Source: Bacteroidales bacterium Bact_09
GTDB lineage: Bacteria > Bacteroidota > Bacteroidia > Bacteroidales > UBA932
Length of the DNA stretch: 57,677 nucleotides
Assembly (NCBI GenBank): GCA_001603455.1
Contig: LUZA01000033.1
Location: 1-57,677, forward strand
Reading direction: 5' to 3'
Shown here piece after piece: positions 9,127 through 16,824 of the stretch. A program made the translations under genes and the position numbers. The notes beneath the pieces were generated by a model that saw only the letters and a list, made by a program, of their open reading frames with translations, was not told where the DNA came from and did no database searches. Every line of letters starts with the position of its first letter. Positions within the stretch are counted from its first letter, which is position 1.

Positions 9127-10975
9127 GGTACACTTGTCCGTCCAGGGTAGAGATCAACAATTTTGAGGCTCCTATAGGTTGCGCGTAATTGATAAGCCCG
9201 TCAGAAAGCCGGATATGCCACCGGGCGGATCCGTCGTCCTTGTCGTAAGCGTACAATACCCCCTTGGCCGAAGGGACAAATACCAATCCATCCTGTGATG
9301 TTATAGGCGACGGACCTATTTCATAGCCGAAACCACCTGCAACACGCCATTTGGATATAGCTTTGTCAGGCACCGTATGAAAGGCATACAGGGAATCGAA
9401 CATGGTCTTGACATATACCTGCTGGCCGTCTTCTGACAAGCCGATGCTTTCCCGGCCGCCTTCTGTTTCCCAGACGGTCTTTCCGGTACGAGCATCTATG
9501 GCGTAACACTTTCTTTCGGGGGTGGTAATGAAGATCTTTCCGCCGGCTTTTACGGGCCAGGTGGCTGCAGGGGAATACATACGGCCCCTGTATCTGTTTT
9601 CCCATATCCACTGCAACTCTCCGGTCAGGGGATGGAACGAATACAGTTCATTGCCCCAGGACCCGATCACTACCTGGTACCGGTCAACATATGGTTTTGA
9701 TTCCATAAAGCCCTTAATCCCTGTATATTCCCATAGCAAGTGCCCGTTGTTTGCATCCAAAGCCCGGAAAATACTATCCGATCCACCAATATAAACAACA
9801 CCCTCCATAACAAAGGGGGATGCCACGATGGATTTTCCGGTGGCGTACTTCCAGACGATGCTTCCGTTCGTAAGGTCTAGGCAATAAACGTTCCTGTCTG
9901 TAGAGCCTATGTATACCTTTTGATTTGCTATGCAGGGGGTTGAAAAGATCTTGCCTTTTGCAGGTGTAGACCAGATCGGTTTTCCATTATCAAGGCGAAC
10001 GGCTTTTACGATCCCTTTTGTGTTGGCAAATACTACCGTTCCCGTGGTTGTATCGGCAATGGCGGCAGAGCCTATATCGCTGTCGTCAATGACAGACCAG
10101 AGAATATCCACCAATGGGGAAATTCCCGGAATAGGACCTTCAGGAGCCGTTGATGATGTATCGCTTTTCCATGAGGGTGGGTTGGTGAAAGACAGGGTAT
10201 GCCAAGGCTCTTTTGTGTATGAATCAACGGGATCTGTTTTTGAAATGCGTTCACGGAAGGTAATGTTCCCGCCGCGAATGGTAACCAGGTTGTATCCGGG
10301 TCCGTCATATCCCCTGGATTGCGATGAACGGCATTTTACAGAAGGGATCCCACCTGCGGTAAAGGCTTCATTGATGTGGTAATGTCCGCACAGAGTCATT
10401 TGTATATTTCTGGTTTTTAGCAGGTCAATAACCCGGTAATAATTGCTCATATCTTCTGTCAGCGGATAATGGTTTACAAAAACCACGAGCATATTTTTGG
10501 GGACGGTTTGCAGCAGGCTGTCCAGCCAAACCATGCTTTCACGTGGAACCAATGCCGGAGCCATCCGCATATTGGGGCCGGAGTTGGTGCCTATGAATAC
10601 TATGTTATTATGGATAAAAGAAAACTGCTCATATCCGAATGTTTCTGCAAAAGTGTTGCATCCGCTTTCGGACCATTTTGAATCATGGTTTCCGGAAAGG
10701 ATATACCATGGTTTTTTTAGCAGATCCAGTATTCTGCGAGCCATTTGGATTTCCTGGTCGGAGCCGAATTCGGTAATGTCTCCGGCAAGGATCACGAAAT
10801 CTATGCTATCTTGTGTGTTGATGTCTCGGATGACCGTTGCCAATTCTGTTTGGGATTCCGGGACGTTGATATTAATGTGTGTATCGGCTATAAGGGCAAA
10901 GCAGGTGTCGTGACCGGCACGGCATCCGCAGATCAGGCAGCAAACTGCCAGAAACGATAATAATCTGATCTTCAT
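9095..10975 (-). CDS. Lipoprotein fusing a metallophosphoesterase to a PQQ-like beta-propeller
   Basis: The start at 10975 is preferred to one 13 codons upstream because it gives MKIRLLSFLAVCCLICGC, a lipoprotein signal with Cys in an LICGC lipobox. The 626-residue product has a calcineurin-like phosphoesterase domain first: ADTHIN, AGDITEFGS, SGNHDS and CGHYHIN, the usual metal-binding D/H/N residues. From about residue 300 it carries repeated WxT...G.v.......v.alD...G..lW blades typical of PQQ-binding-like propellers. It probably hydrolyses an unknown phosphoester at the cell envelope. It begins 11 bp after the FAD/Fe-S gene, as the last gene of a four-gene reverse operon. Confidence 0.88.
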   Translation of the reverse strand: MKIRLLSFLAVCCLICGCRAGHDTCFALIADTHININVPESQTELATVIRDINTQDSIDFVILAGDITEFGSDQEIQMARRILDLLKKPWYILSGNHDSKWSESGCNTFAETFGYEQFSFIHNNIVFIGTNSGPNMRMAPALVPRESMVWLDSLLQTVPKNMLVVFVNHYPLTEDMSNYYRVIDLLKTRNIQMTLCGHYHINEAFTAGGIPSVKCRSSQSRGYDGPGYNLVTIRGGNITFRERISKTDPVDSYTKEPWHTLSFTNPPSWKSDTSSTAPEGPIPGISPLVDILWSVIDDSDIGSAAIADTTTGTVVFANTKGIVKAVRLDNGKPIWSTPAKGKIFSTPCIANQKVYIGSTDRNVYCLDLTNGSIVWKYATGKSIVASPFVMEGVVYIGGSDSIFRALDANNGHLLWEYTGIKGFMESKPYVDRYQVVIGSWGNELYSFHPLTGELQWIWENRYRGRMYSPAATWPVKAGGKIFITTPERKCYAIDARTGKTVWETEGGRESIGLSEDGQQVYVKTMFDSLYAFHTVPDKAISKWRVAGGFGYEIGPSPITSQDGLVFVPSAKGVLYAYDKDDGSARWHIRLSDGLINYAQPIGASKLLISTLDGQVYLIGYKNDGLQ

Positions 10976-10986
10976 ATCCTGTTCTT

Positions 10987-13800
10987 TTAGGCAGATCTTT
11001 TTGGGGTCGTACACGAATCCACAAGATATACAAGGGACATATAGGGAACGCCGCCATTTGTCATTAGTCCGATTTCGCAGGTACGGCTATTGGAATAACC
11101 GGTACGTACACCGGCGGCTTCCAGTTGTGGTCTGAGCTTTCTCAGGGCATAGGCATTCACCTCGGGCCGGGTAAAACCCTTATCTCCGGCAAAACCACAG
11201 CAACCAACTTCTTCCGGGATAACCACACGGGTTGAACACCTCTGTGCGAGTCTTATCATTTCATTTTCCAGATGCATTTTACGGGTTGTGCAGGTAACAT
11301 GCAAGGCAACAGGCTGACCAGTCGGGTGGAAATCCAGCCGTGGTACCAGGAACTTTTCTATGAATTCCACCGGTTCATATAAATGCATGTTGCTGATCTT
11401 TTCCCGCATCCTGTACAGACAGGGACTCTGGTCACAAAGTACGGGATATTTGCCTGCTTGGCTGGCGATCCAAAGGGCCCCGTTAAGCTCGGCTGTCTTT
11501 TGATTGGCAATGTGGGGCATTCCTTTACTTTCCCATATGGTTCCGCAGCACAGCTTGTCCATGTTGTCCGGAAAGATCACGTCGAATCCTGCTTTATGGA
11601 GCAGGTTTACCATTTTATCGGTAAGGGGGGTGTTATCCGGTGCGTCACGCGCCACACCCATACTCTGGTTGATGCATGAAGGGAAGTAGACCACCTTGTC
11701 TTTTTCCTCACCGGGAGCCTGTTGCAGAGGTTTCACCCTGTGTGCTCCCGGCATGACCGGAGTCCAGAGGGGGAATCCCATTTTGTGTGCCAGGCGGCAG
11801 ATCCATCCCATCAGGGAGGAGCCCAGCAAGATGTGGGCTGTTCGGGCGATCCGGAGTACCAGGCGCATGATATTTTTCAGCCCCTGGAAATGATCGGCTG
11901 ACAGCCGACCCAGGATTTCGTCCCGGGATCCCGGGGGATGAGCCTGTTCCCTCAGGTAGTGTGTAAGATCTCCGGTGTTGATTTCCATGGGGCAGGAAGT
12001 GGCGCAGAGTCCGTCTCCTGCGCAGGTCGCTCGTCCGGGATAGAAGTAATCCTTATTCAGTTGTTTCAGCAGTTTGGAATTTTCTCCCGTTTCATCCAGC
12101 CGTTTGATCTCACGCCGGATTATGATCCTTTGTCTGGAGCTAAGGGTGTGGCCCCAGGTAAGGCAATTGACCTCGCAGAAACCGCATTCAATGCATTTGT
12201 CCACTACCGGATACATCACCGGCATGGGTTTAAAATCCTTGATATGGCATAGGGGATCGTCATTGAAAATAACTCCCGGGTTGAGTATGTTCTGTGGGTC
12301 AAAGAGGTCTTTTACCCGTTTCATGATGCCAAAAGCTTCTTCTCCCCATTCTATAGCCACAAAGGGAGCCATATTCCGTCCCGTTCCATGTTCGGCCTTG
12401 AGTGATCCTTTGTACCTAACGGCAACCAACGAGATTACCTCCTGCATCAGGGCTTCGTAACGAGCCACTTCATCCGGCGTATCAAAGGATTGATTGAGAA
12501 TAAAATGGAAGTTACCTTCCAGAGCATGCCCGTAGATGGCACTGTCATGGTATCCGTGTTTTACGATAATATCTTGGAGCTCTGCCACAGCACAGGGCAG
12601 GTCTTTCAGGTGGAACGCCACATCCTCGATCAGACAAGTGGAACCCGGAGTCCTCATGCCTCCGATCGAAGGGAAGATCCCGGCACGGATGTTCCACAGT
12701 ACGGCATATTCACTTTTCTTATCGGTAAATGTTACAGGGTGTATTTTTTCAAAACGTTCCAAACCGTTAATAACCACCCTGATATTGTCCTCAAGTTCCT
12801 GTTTTCCCCGGCCGGCCGTTTCTATTAACAGGGCGGTCGTGTTTTCGGGAAAATCCCTTATGTATTCCGGGATCCCTTTTCGTCCTTCGACCGATCTGAG
12901 CGCCATTCTGTCCAGGAGTTCTGTCCCGATTACAGGCATTTTCTTCAGTGCCTGAACGGCACGGCAGGCTTCCTCAATGGAAGTGAAGTAAACCATGGAG
13001 CTGGCACGCAGGGGCCACAGGGGTTCGGTGCTGACTGTAACTTGGGACAGAAAGGCCAGCGTACCTTCCGAGCCTACGATCAGATGTGTTATCAGGTCAA
13101 AAGGATCTTCAAATTCCACAAAGGGCAGCAGATTCAGTCCCGTGACGTTCTTGATGCTGTATTTATACCTGATCTTTTCCACCAGGAAGGGGCTGTTTTT
13201 TACGCAGTCTCTGATACGCATCAGTTCCAGGAGAAATTTGGAATGCGTATGGCGGAATGCATCCCTGGATGTCTGGTCCCCGGTGTCCAGAATTGTTCCG
13301 TCTGCCAATACCAGGCGCATGGAACGTACTATCTTGTGGCTGTTGGCGTGAGTCCCGCAATTCATACCCGAAGCATTATTGGCAATGATTCCTCCGACCA
13401 TGGCCGAAGAGACGGAGGCCGGGTCGGGAGAAAATTTTCTGCCGTAAGGTTTTAGGATCTCATTGACCCGGTCACCTACTATTCCCGGTTGCAGTGTTAT
13501 GGTCTCTGCATTGCCGGACACTTTATATTTATCCCATTTTGTGGCTGCGACCAAAAGGACGCTGTCAGACAGGCTTTGTCCGGAAAGGCTTGTCCCTGCC
13601 GCCCGAAAGGTTATAGCGATCTTTTCTTTGTGGCATCTGGCCATGATCCTGGCAACTTCTTCTTCTGTTTCCGGAAAAAGTACCATGCGGGGGATTTTTC
13701 TGTAAAAACTGGCATCGGTTCCCCAGGCAAGACAATGCAGGTAATCTGTGTTGATGCGTTTAGGTGGCAGAATCCCGGCAAATGGGTTTTTAGATTTCAT
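10987..13800 (-). CDS. FAD-linked oxidase / Fe-S dehydrogenase (D-lactate or D-2-hydroxyacid type)
   Basis: A 937-residue fused flavoprotein. An FAD_binding_4 domain comes first (FRAAGTSLSGQSLSDSVLL near residues 65-85; DPASVSSAMVGGIIANNASGMNCG near 120-145), then an FAD-oxidase C-terminal domain with GHALEGNFHF near 420. A ferredoxin-like part follows, with CIECGFCEVNC near 535 and a less regular CAGDGLCATSCP near 595. The C-terminal third has two CCG-type cysteine blocks (CCGTIWESKG and CCGFAGDKGF), as in GlpC and heterodisulfide-reductase subunits. Known relatives, such as the E. coli YdiJ and Dld families, oxidise D-lactate or D-2-hydroxyglutarate and pass electrons to quinone or another carrier. 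The substrate is not determined here. Its start overlaps the sirtuin stop by 4 bp. Confidence 0.9.
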   Translation of the reverse strand: MKSKNPFAGILPPKRINTDYLHCLAWGTDASFYRKIPRMVLFPETEEEVARIMARCHKEKIAITFRAAGTSLSGQSLSDSVLLVAATKWDKYKVSGNAETITLQPGIVGDRVNEILKPYGRKFSPDPASVSSAMVGGIIANNASGMNCGTHANSHKIVRSMRLVLADGTILDTGDQTSRDAFRHTHSKFLLELMRIRDCVKNSPFLVEKIRYKYSIKNVTGLNLLPFVEFEDPFDLITHLIVGSEGTLAFLSQVTVSTEPLWPLRASSMVYFTSIEEACRAVQALKKMPVIGTELLDRMALRSVEGRKGIPEYIRDFPENTTALLIETAGRGKQELEDNIRVVINGLERFEKIHPVTFTDKKSEYAVLWNIRAGIFPSIGGMRTPGSTCLIEDVAFHLKDLPCAVAELQDIIVKHGYHDSAIYGHALEGNFHFILNQSFDTPDEVARYEALMQEVISLVAVRYKGSLKAEHGTGRNMAPFVAIEWGEEAFGIMKRVKDLFDPQNILNPGVIFNDDPLCHIKDFKPMPVMYPVVDKCIECGFCEVNCLTWGHTLSSRQRIIIRREIKRLDETGENSKLLKQLNKDYFYPGRATCAGDGLCATSCPMEINTGDLTHYLREQAHPPGSRDEILGRLSADHFQGLKNIMRLVLRIARTAHILLGSSLMGWICRLAHKMGFPLWTPVMPGAHRVKPLQQAPGEEKDKVVYFPSCINQSMGVARDAPDNTPLTDKMVNLLHKAGFDVIFPDNMDKLCCGTIWESKGMPHIANQKTAELNGALWIASQAGKYPVLCDQSPCLYRMREKISNMHLYEPVEFIEKFLVPRLDFHPTGQPVALHVTCTTRKMHLENEMIRLAQRCSTRVVIPEEVGCCGFAGDKGFTRPEVNAYALRKLRPQLEAAGVRTGYSNSRTCEIGLMTNGGVPYMSLVYLVDSCTTPKRSA

Positions 13801-14486
13801 AAATACTTAGCGATCAATATCTTTTCCAATTGTTCCAAACCTTCTACGGCTTTTTCGGCAATGATGTGCAGGTTTGTCCTCCTTACAGGGGCCGGTTTTG
13901 GGTCTATCAGGAACAAAGGAACGTTTTCCCTGGTAAAGTCTATCAGGCCGGCAGCAGGATACACCGCCAGCGATGTGCCTACAACGACCATGATCTCTGC
14001 CTGGCGTGTCCATTCTACTGCTCTGGTCATTTCGGGGACTGATTCACCAAACCAGACAACATGAGGGCGGAGTTGTGTTCCGTCCGGGGCTTTATCACCC
14101 CATTTTATAGGATCATACCCGATCTCGATTATCAGGCCGGGATCGTCACTGCTCCGGGCTTTTGTTAATTCACCATGCAGATGCAGGATTTGGGTACTGC
14201 CTGCCCGTTCATGCAGGTCATCTATGTTCTGGGTCACAATTCTTATGTCAAAGTGTTTTTCAAGACTTGCCAGGATCAGATGGCCTTTGTTAGGACGTGT
14301 CTCTTTCAGGCCCGCTCTGCGTTCGTTATAGAATGTAAGCATGATTTCAGGGTTTCTATACCATCCTTCGATGGATGCGACTTCCTGGACCGGGTAGTTT
14401 TCCCAGAGACCACCGCTGTCCCTAAAAGTACTTATACCACTCTGGGCGCTCATTCCGGCACCTGTTAATACTACAATTTTTTTCAT
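13797..14486 (-). CDS. Sir2-family NAD-dependent protein deacylase, zinc-site-less
   Basis: The 229-residue product starts at 14486, giving MKKIVVLTGAGMSAQSGIST; a start 13 codons upstream would only add residues lying inside the neighbouring ATPase gene. Sirtuin motifs are clear: GAGMSAQSGISTFRD (NAD binding), TQNIDDLHERAGS near 100, catalytic His in HLHGEL near 117, RPHVVWFGE near 157 and VGTSLAVYPAAG near 185. The region between HGEL and RPHVVWF contains no cysteine, so the usual structural Cys4 zinc site is missing; related Bacteroidota sirtuins share this, as far as recalled. It overlaps both neighbours by ATGA, placing it in the middle of a coupled operon. Confidence 0.92.
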   Translation of the reverse strand: MKKIVVLTGAGMSAQSGISTFRDSGGLWENYPVQEVASIEGWYRNPEIMLTFYNERRAGLKETRPNKGHLILASLEKHFDIRIVTQNIDDLHERAGSTQILHLHGELTKARSSDDPGLIIEIGYDPIKWGDKAPDGTQLRPHVVWFGESVPEMTRAVEWTRQAEIMVVVGTSLAVYPAAGLIDFTRENVPLFLIDPKPAPVRRTNLHIIAEKAVEGLEQLEKILIAKYL

Positions 14487-15649
14487 GGCAACCAATATGT
14501 TTGACAAAAACGTTCCTTGAACCACAATTTGAAAAGAGGGTCAATGAAACGAGGTTTTTTACGGATAATTTCTATGATAGCCTTTTTCTCGAGTGCGTCC
14601 CTGACCCGATAAACATTGGCTGAAGAATTCAGAAGGTATTTGTGTAGCACTTCCCGTGAGCTAAATTGTTCAACACCGTCCGTCAGGGCATGCAGGAAAA
14701 AGATCTGGGGGTTGGTCAGATCCTGGCATATGCGTTCAAAAGGTTGCTGGAATATATCCAGCAGTTCTTCCATCCCATTGAGGTACATAGCATCGTTCAT
14801 GTAGCCTTTGGTATTGGAAAAGCAAATGTCGGCAAAGTACTGGATGTAATAAGGATGACCTTCCATTTTCCGGTAGATCATTTCTGCATAATCTCTGGAT
14901 ATGACCCTACCCGCCTTAGAAAAGCAACGGATGATGTAATCTGTGAACTCCTTTTCTTCTATGGCGCCCAGTGGAATATGTTCAGCAAAGCCATGAAATG
15001 GCCTGCGGGAGTCGAAAAGTTCGCGGAAAACAGAATACCCCGAAGAAAGAATACTGCCACAGCCGCTAATCAGAAAAGTAACGTTATTCATGCTTTTCCA
15101 CAACATTGCAAGCCGTTGGCACAAAGGGCGCGATGCGATCCCGGATGATTGTATCAGTGTGTGAAAAGATTCGATAACCAGAATAACGGGCCTTTTCATA
15201 TGCAATGCAAGGGAATGGGGGAAACGGGCCAGTTCCCGGGAGGCTTCATCTGTCAATTCCTGCGGAAAGAAGAGTGAAAATCCCTGATCGTGTAAGCGGG
15301 GTACGGATATCTCGGGATTGCCTGCCGGCAACAGGGTGGCCGCAAGCTGTTCCCACTCCCCCAGAGTTCCAGCCACGCAACGGAACAGGGAGTTGGCTAC
15401 TGTTGCGTACAGGGATCGTTCACTTCTGATATTGAAACACGATAGCCGGCAGATTATCGGATCCTCCCCTGATTTTCGGATTTGCATCAGAACTTTGTTT
15501 ATCAGGGAGGATTTTCCTGTTTTTGGGTTGTCCCATATGACCGAATGTTGTCCTTTCAAAAGGTTGGATGCCAGCCAGTCAGCTTCGGCAGTTCTTCCCA
15601 GGACTTCAGATGCCTGAAGGGGACGGTTAAAGAGAAACGGTGAATTCAT
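14483..15649 (-). CDS. STAND/archaeal-type ATPase
   Basis: The start at 15649 (MNSPFLFNRPLQASEVLGRTAEADWL) gives 388 residues and lies 22 bp downstream of a good -7 element. The N-terminal ATPase has a Walker A-like NPKTGKSSLINK near residues 42-53 and a Walker B-like PVILVIESFHTL near 155. The C-terminal part resembles a winged helix (TNPQIFFLHALTDGVEQFSSREVLHKYLL). This arrangement is that of the archaeal ATPase/STAND-like proteins common in Bacteroidota, whose cellular targets are unknown. It is the first gene of the operon with sirtuin, FAD/Fe-S and phosphoesterase genes, overlapping the sirtuin start by 4 bp. Confidence 0.75.
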   Translation of the reverse strand: MNSPFLFNRPLQASEVLGRTAEADWLASNLLKGQHSVIWDNPKTGKSSLINKVLMQIRKSGEDPIICRLSCFNIRSERSLYATVANSLFRCVAGTLGEWEQLAATLLPAGNPEISVPRLHDQGFSLFFPQELTDEASRELARFPHSLALHMKRPVILVIESFHTLIQSSGIASRPLCQRLAMLWKSMNNVTFLISGCGSILSSGYSVFRELFDSRRPFHGFAEHIPLGAIEEKEFTDYIIRCFSKAGRVISRDYAEMIYRKMEGHPYYIQYFADICFSNTKGYMNDAMYLNGMEELLDIFQQPFERICQDLTNPQIFFLHALTDGVEQFSSREVLHKYLLNSSANVYRVRDALEKKAIIEIIRKKPRFIDPLFKLWFKERFCQTYWLP

Positions 15650-15670
15650 AACAAAGTTGTTGTAATTACA

Positions 15671-15678
15671 CAAAGATA
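15671..15678 (-). promoter_or_regulatory. -7 element for the ATPase-sirtuin operon
   Basis: On the reverse strand this is TATCTTTG, a perfect match to TAnnTTTG, 22 bp upstream of the chosen ATPase start at 15649. The -33 side shows only a partial match (TTTCC). Confidence 0.55.
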
Positions 15679-15685
15679 CTTTTTC

Positions 15686-15716
15686 TTTGGTATTCCGGGA
15701 AACTTTTTTACCTTTG
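15686..15716 (+). promoter_or_regulatory. rplU promoter, -33 TTTG and -7 TACCTTTG
   Basis: TTTG (15686-15689), 19 bp spacer, TACCTTTG (15709-15716): an almost ideal Bacteroidota housekeeping promoter. It lies about 100 bp before rplU and implies an mRNA leader of roughly 95 nt. It is back to back with the ATPase operon promoter. Confidence 0.75.
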
Positions 15717-15818
15717 CAGTCCGATTTTGGAGAGAAATTATACGATAATCGTCAAGCTATTGAATAAGAGGTATTTGTAATTACCCGCTTACGGTTGAAA
15801 CAATAAAATGTTTGGTTT

Positions 15819-16127
15819 ATGTACGCAATAGTTGACATTGCAGGACAGCAATTCAGGGTGGAAGAAGGCTGGAAAGTGTTCGTGAACCGTCTTCAGGCAG
15901 AGGAAGGCGCAAGCGTAAGCTTTGACAAGGTACTGCTTAAAGATAGCGACGGAAAGGTCCTTATAGGAAAACCTTATCTGGAAGGTGCTGCCGTGAACGC
16001 TACGGTCCTGAAACACCTTAAAGGTAAAAAAGTACTGGTATTCAAAAAGAAGAGGAGAAAAGGATACCAGAAATGCAATGGACACCGTCAGTATCTGACA
16101 CAGGTCCAGATCGACACAATTTCATAA
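15819..16127 (+). CDS. rplU: 50S ribosomal protein L21
   Basis: This 102-residue protein matches L21 along its length: MYAIVDIAGQQFRVEEGWKVFVNRL at the start, VLLKDSDGKVLIGKPYLEGAAVNATV in the middle and KKKRRKGYQKCNGHRQYLTQVQIDTI at the end, the conserved basic tail that contacts 23S rRNA. It is followed 18 bp later by rpmA in the usual L21-L27 order. A strong promoter and a leader of about 95 nt precede it; ribosomal operon leaders are often autoregulatory, but no specific fold was recognised. Confidence 0.97.
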   Translation: MYAIVDIAGQQFRVEEGWKVFVNRLQAEEGASVSFDKVLLKDSDGKVLIGKPYLEGAAVNATVLKHLKGKKVLVFKKKRRKGYQKCNGHRQYLTQVQIDTIS

Positions 16128-16145
16128 TATCTAAAACGTAGGACT

Positions 16146-16418
16146 ATGGCTCATAAAAAAGGTGTCGGCAGTTCGAAGAACGGCCGCGAATCACACAGCA
16201 AACGTTTAGGCGTAAAGTTATTTGGTGGACAGGTAGCCAAAGCCGGTAACATTTTGGTCCGTCAAAGAGGCACTGTGCACAAACCCGGTCAAAACGTGGG
16301 TATAGGCAAGGATCATACGTTGTACGCCCTGACAGATGGAATTGTGGTTTTTCGCAAGAAAGCCAATAACAAATCATACGTTTCTATTCAGCCTGTGGCT
16401 GAATCTGTCCAGGCATAA
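16146..16418 (+). CDS. rpmA: 50S ribosomal protein L27
   Basis: The 90-residue sequence is typical L27: [28 protein letters not shown], then [25 protein letters not shown]. The N-terminal AHKKG reaches the peptidyl-transferase centre in the ribosome. It begins with mature-type MAHKK, so it needs no N-terminal processing of the kind seen in Firmicutes. It is the second gene of the rplU-rpmA operon and is followed 24 bp later by a long hairpin that probably ends the transcript. Confidence 0.97.
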   Translation: MAHKKGVGSSKNGRESHSKRLGVKLFGGQVAKAGNILVRQRGTVHKPGQNVGIGKDHTLYALTDGIVVFRKKANNKSYVSIQPVAESVQA

Positions 16419-16442
16419 CACAAGGAATGGTTCTGGAATAAT

Positions 16443-16481
16443 AAAGGGGCCGACTAAAAAGTAATTTTTAGCCGGCCCTTT
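16443..16481 (+). terminator. Long hairpin after rpmA
   Basis: AAAGGGGCCGACTAAAAA pairs with TTTTTAGCCGGCCCTTT around a GTAA loop, with one bulged G and one A-C mismatch. No clean T tract follows. Its position 24 bp after the L27 stop supports transcription termination. Confidence 0.7.
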
Positions 16482-16824
16482 CCAATGTATTCTGCGTGGT
16501 CTACGACCACTTGTCTGAGTGTAAGATTTATAGATTCCCTTTGCCATTTACTGTAACCTCGTAGACACAAAAAAAGAAGGTGACTATTTGTCAACTTGAC
16601 TTTTTAGACACCCTCTTTTGATCTTGGGGTTATGCACTTCATCTTTATCAGCCACGCAAGGCGGGGCAGCCCCGGCCCATTACAATTGCGGTGGGGATGG
16701 CAGAAAAACGGCTCTGGAACAGTAAACAATAGGCTGTGAATATTGAGGATGTTCATAATTGATGGTAATTTCTTTACCAAAAGAACAAAAAAACAATGCA
16801 TCTTTGCAGGGAAATTTCCAAGTT
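16482..16824. other. Gene-poor spacer between rpmA and the Na/Pi transporter
   Basis: About 340 bp with no supported gene. It contains an imperfect palindrome at 16572-16619, a G+C-richer patch near 16655-16700 and, close to the transporter, a possible -7 element GCATCTTTGC near 16798-16807. Sequence on both sides of the palindrome looks like non-coding relic DNA. Confidence 0.5.
16572..16619. repeat. 48-bp imperfect palindrome, possible IS terminus relic
   Basis: The left arm AAAAGAAGGTGACTATTTGTCAA is close to the reverse complement of the right arm (16596-16619), differing at a few bases and one length change. It resembles hairpin-bearing ends of insertion sequences in Bacteroidota, possibly IS1182-like, but no transposase reading frame adjoins it. 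It could also be a stray terminator or a small non-autonomous element. Confidence 0.45.

Noticed and set aside
13797-15649. Sirtuin plus ATPase as an antiphage defence system
   Set aside because: The ATPase is not HerA-like and the operon continues into metabolic genes. There is no sign of a defence island or recent transfer, so defence is possible but unsupported.
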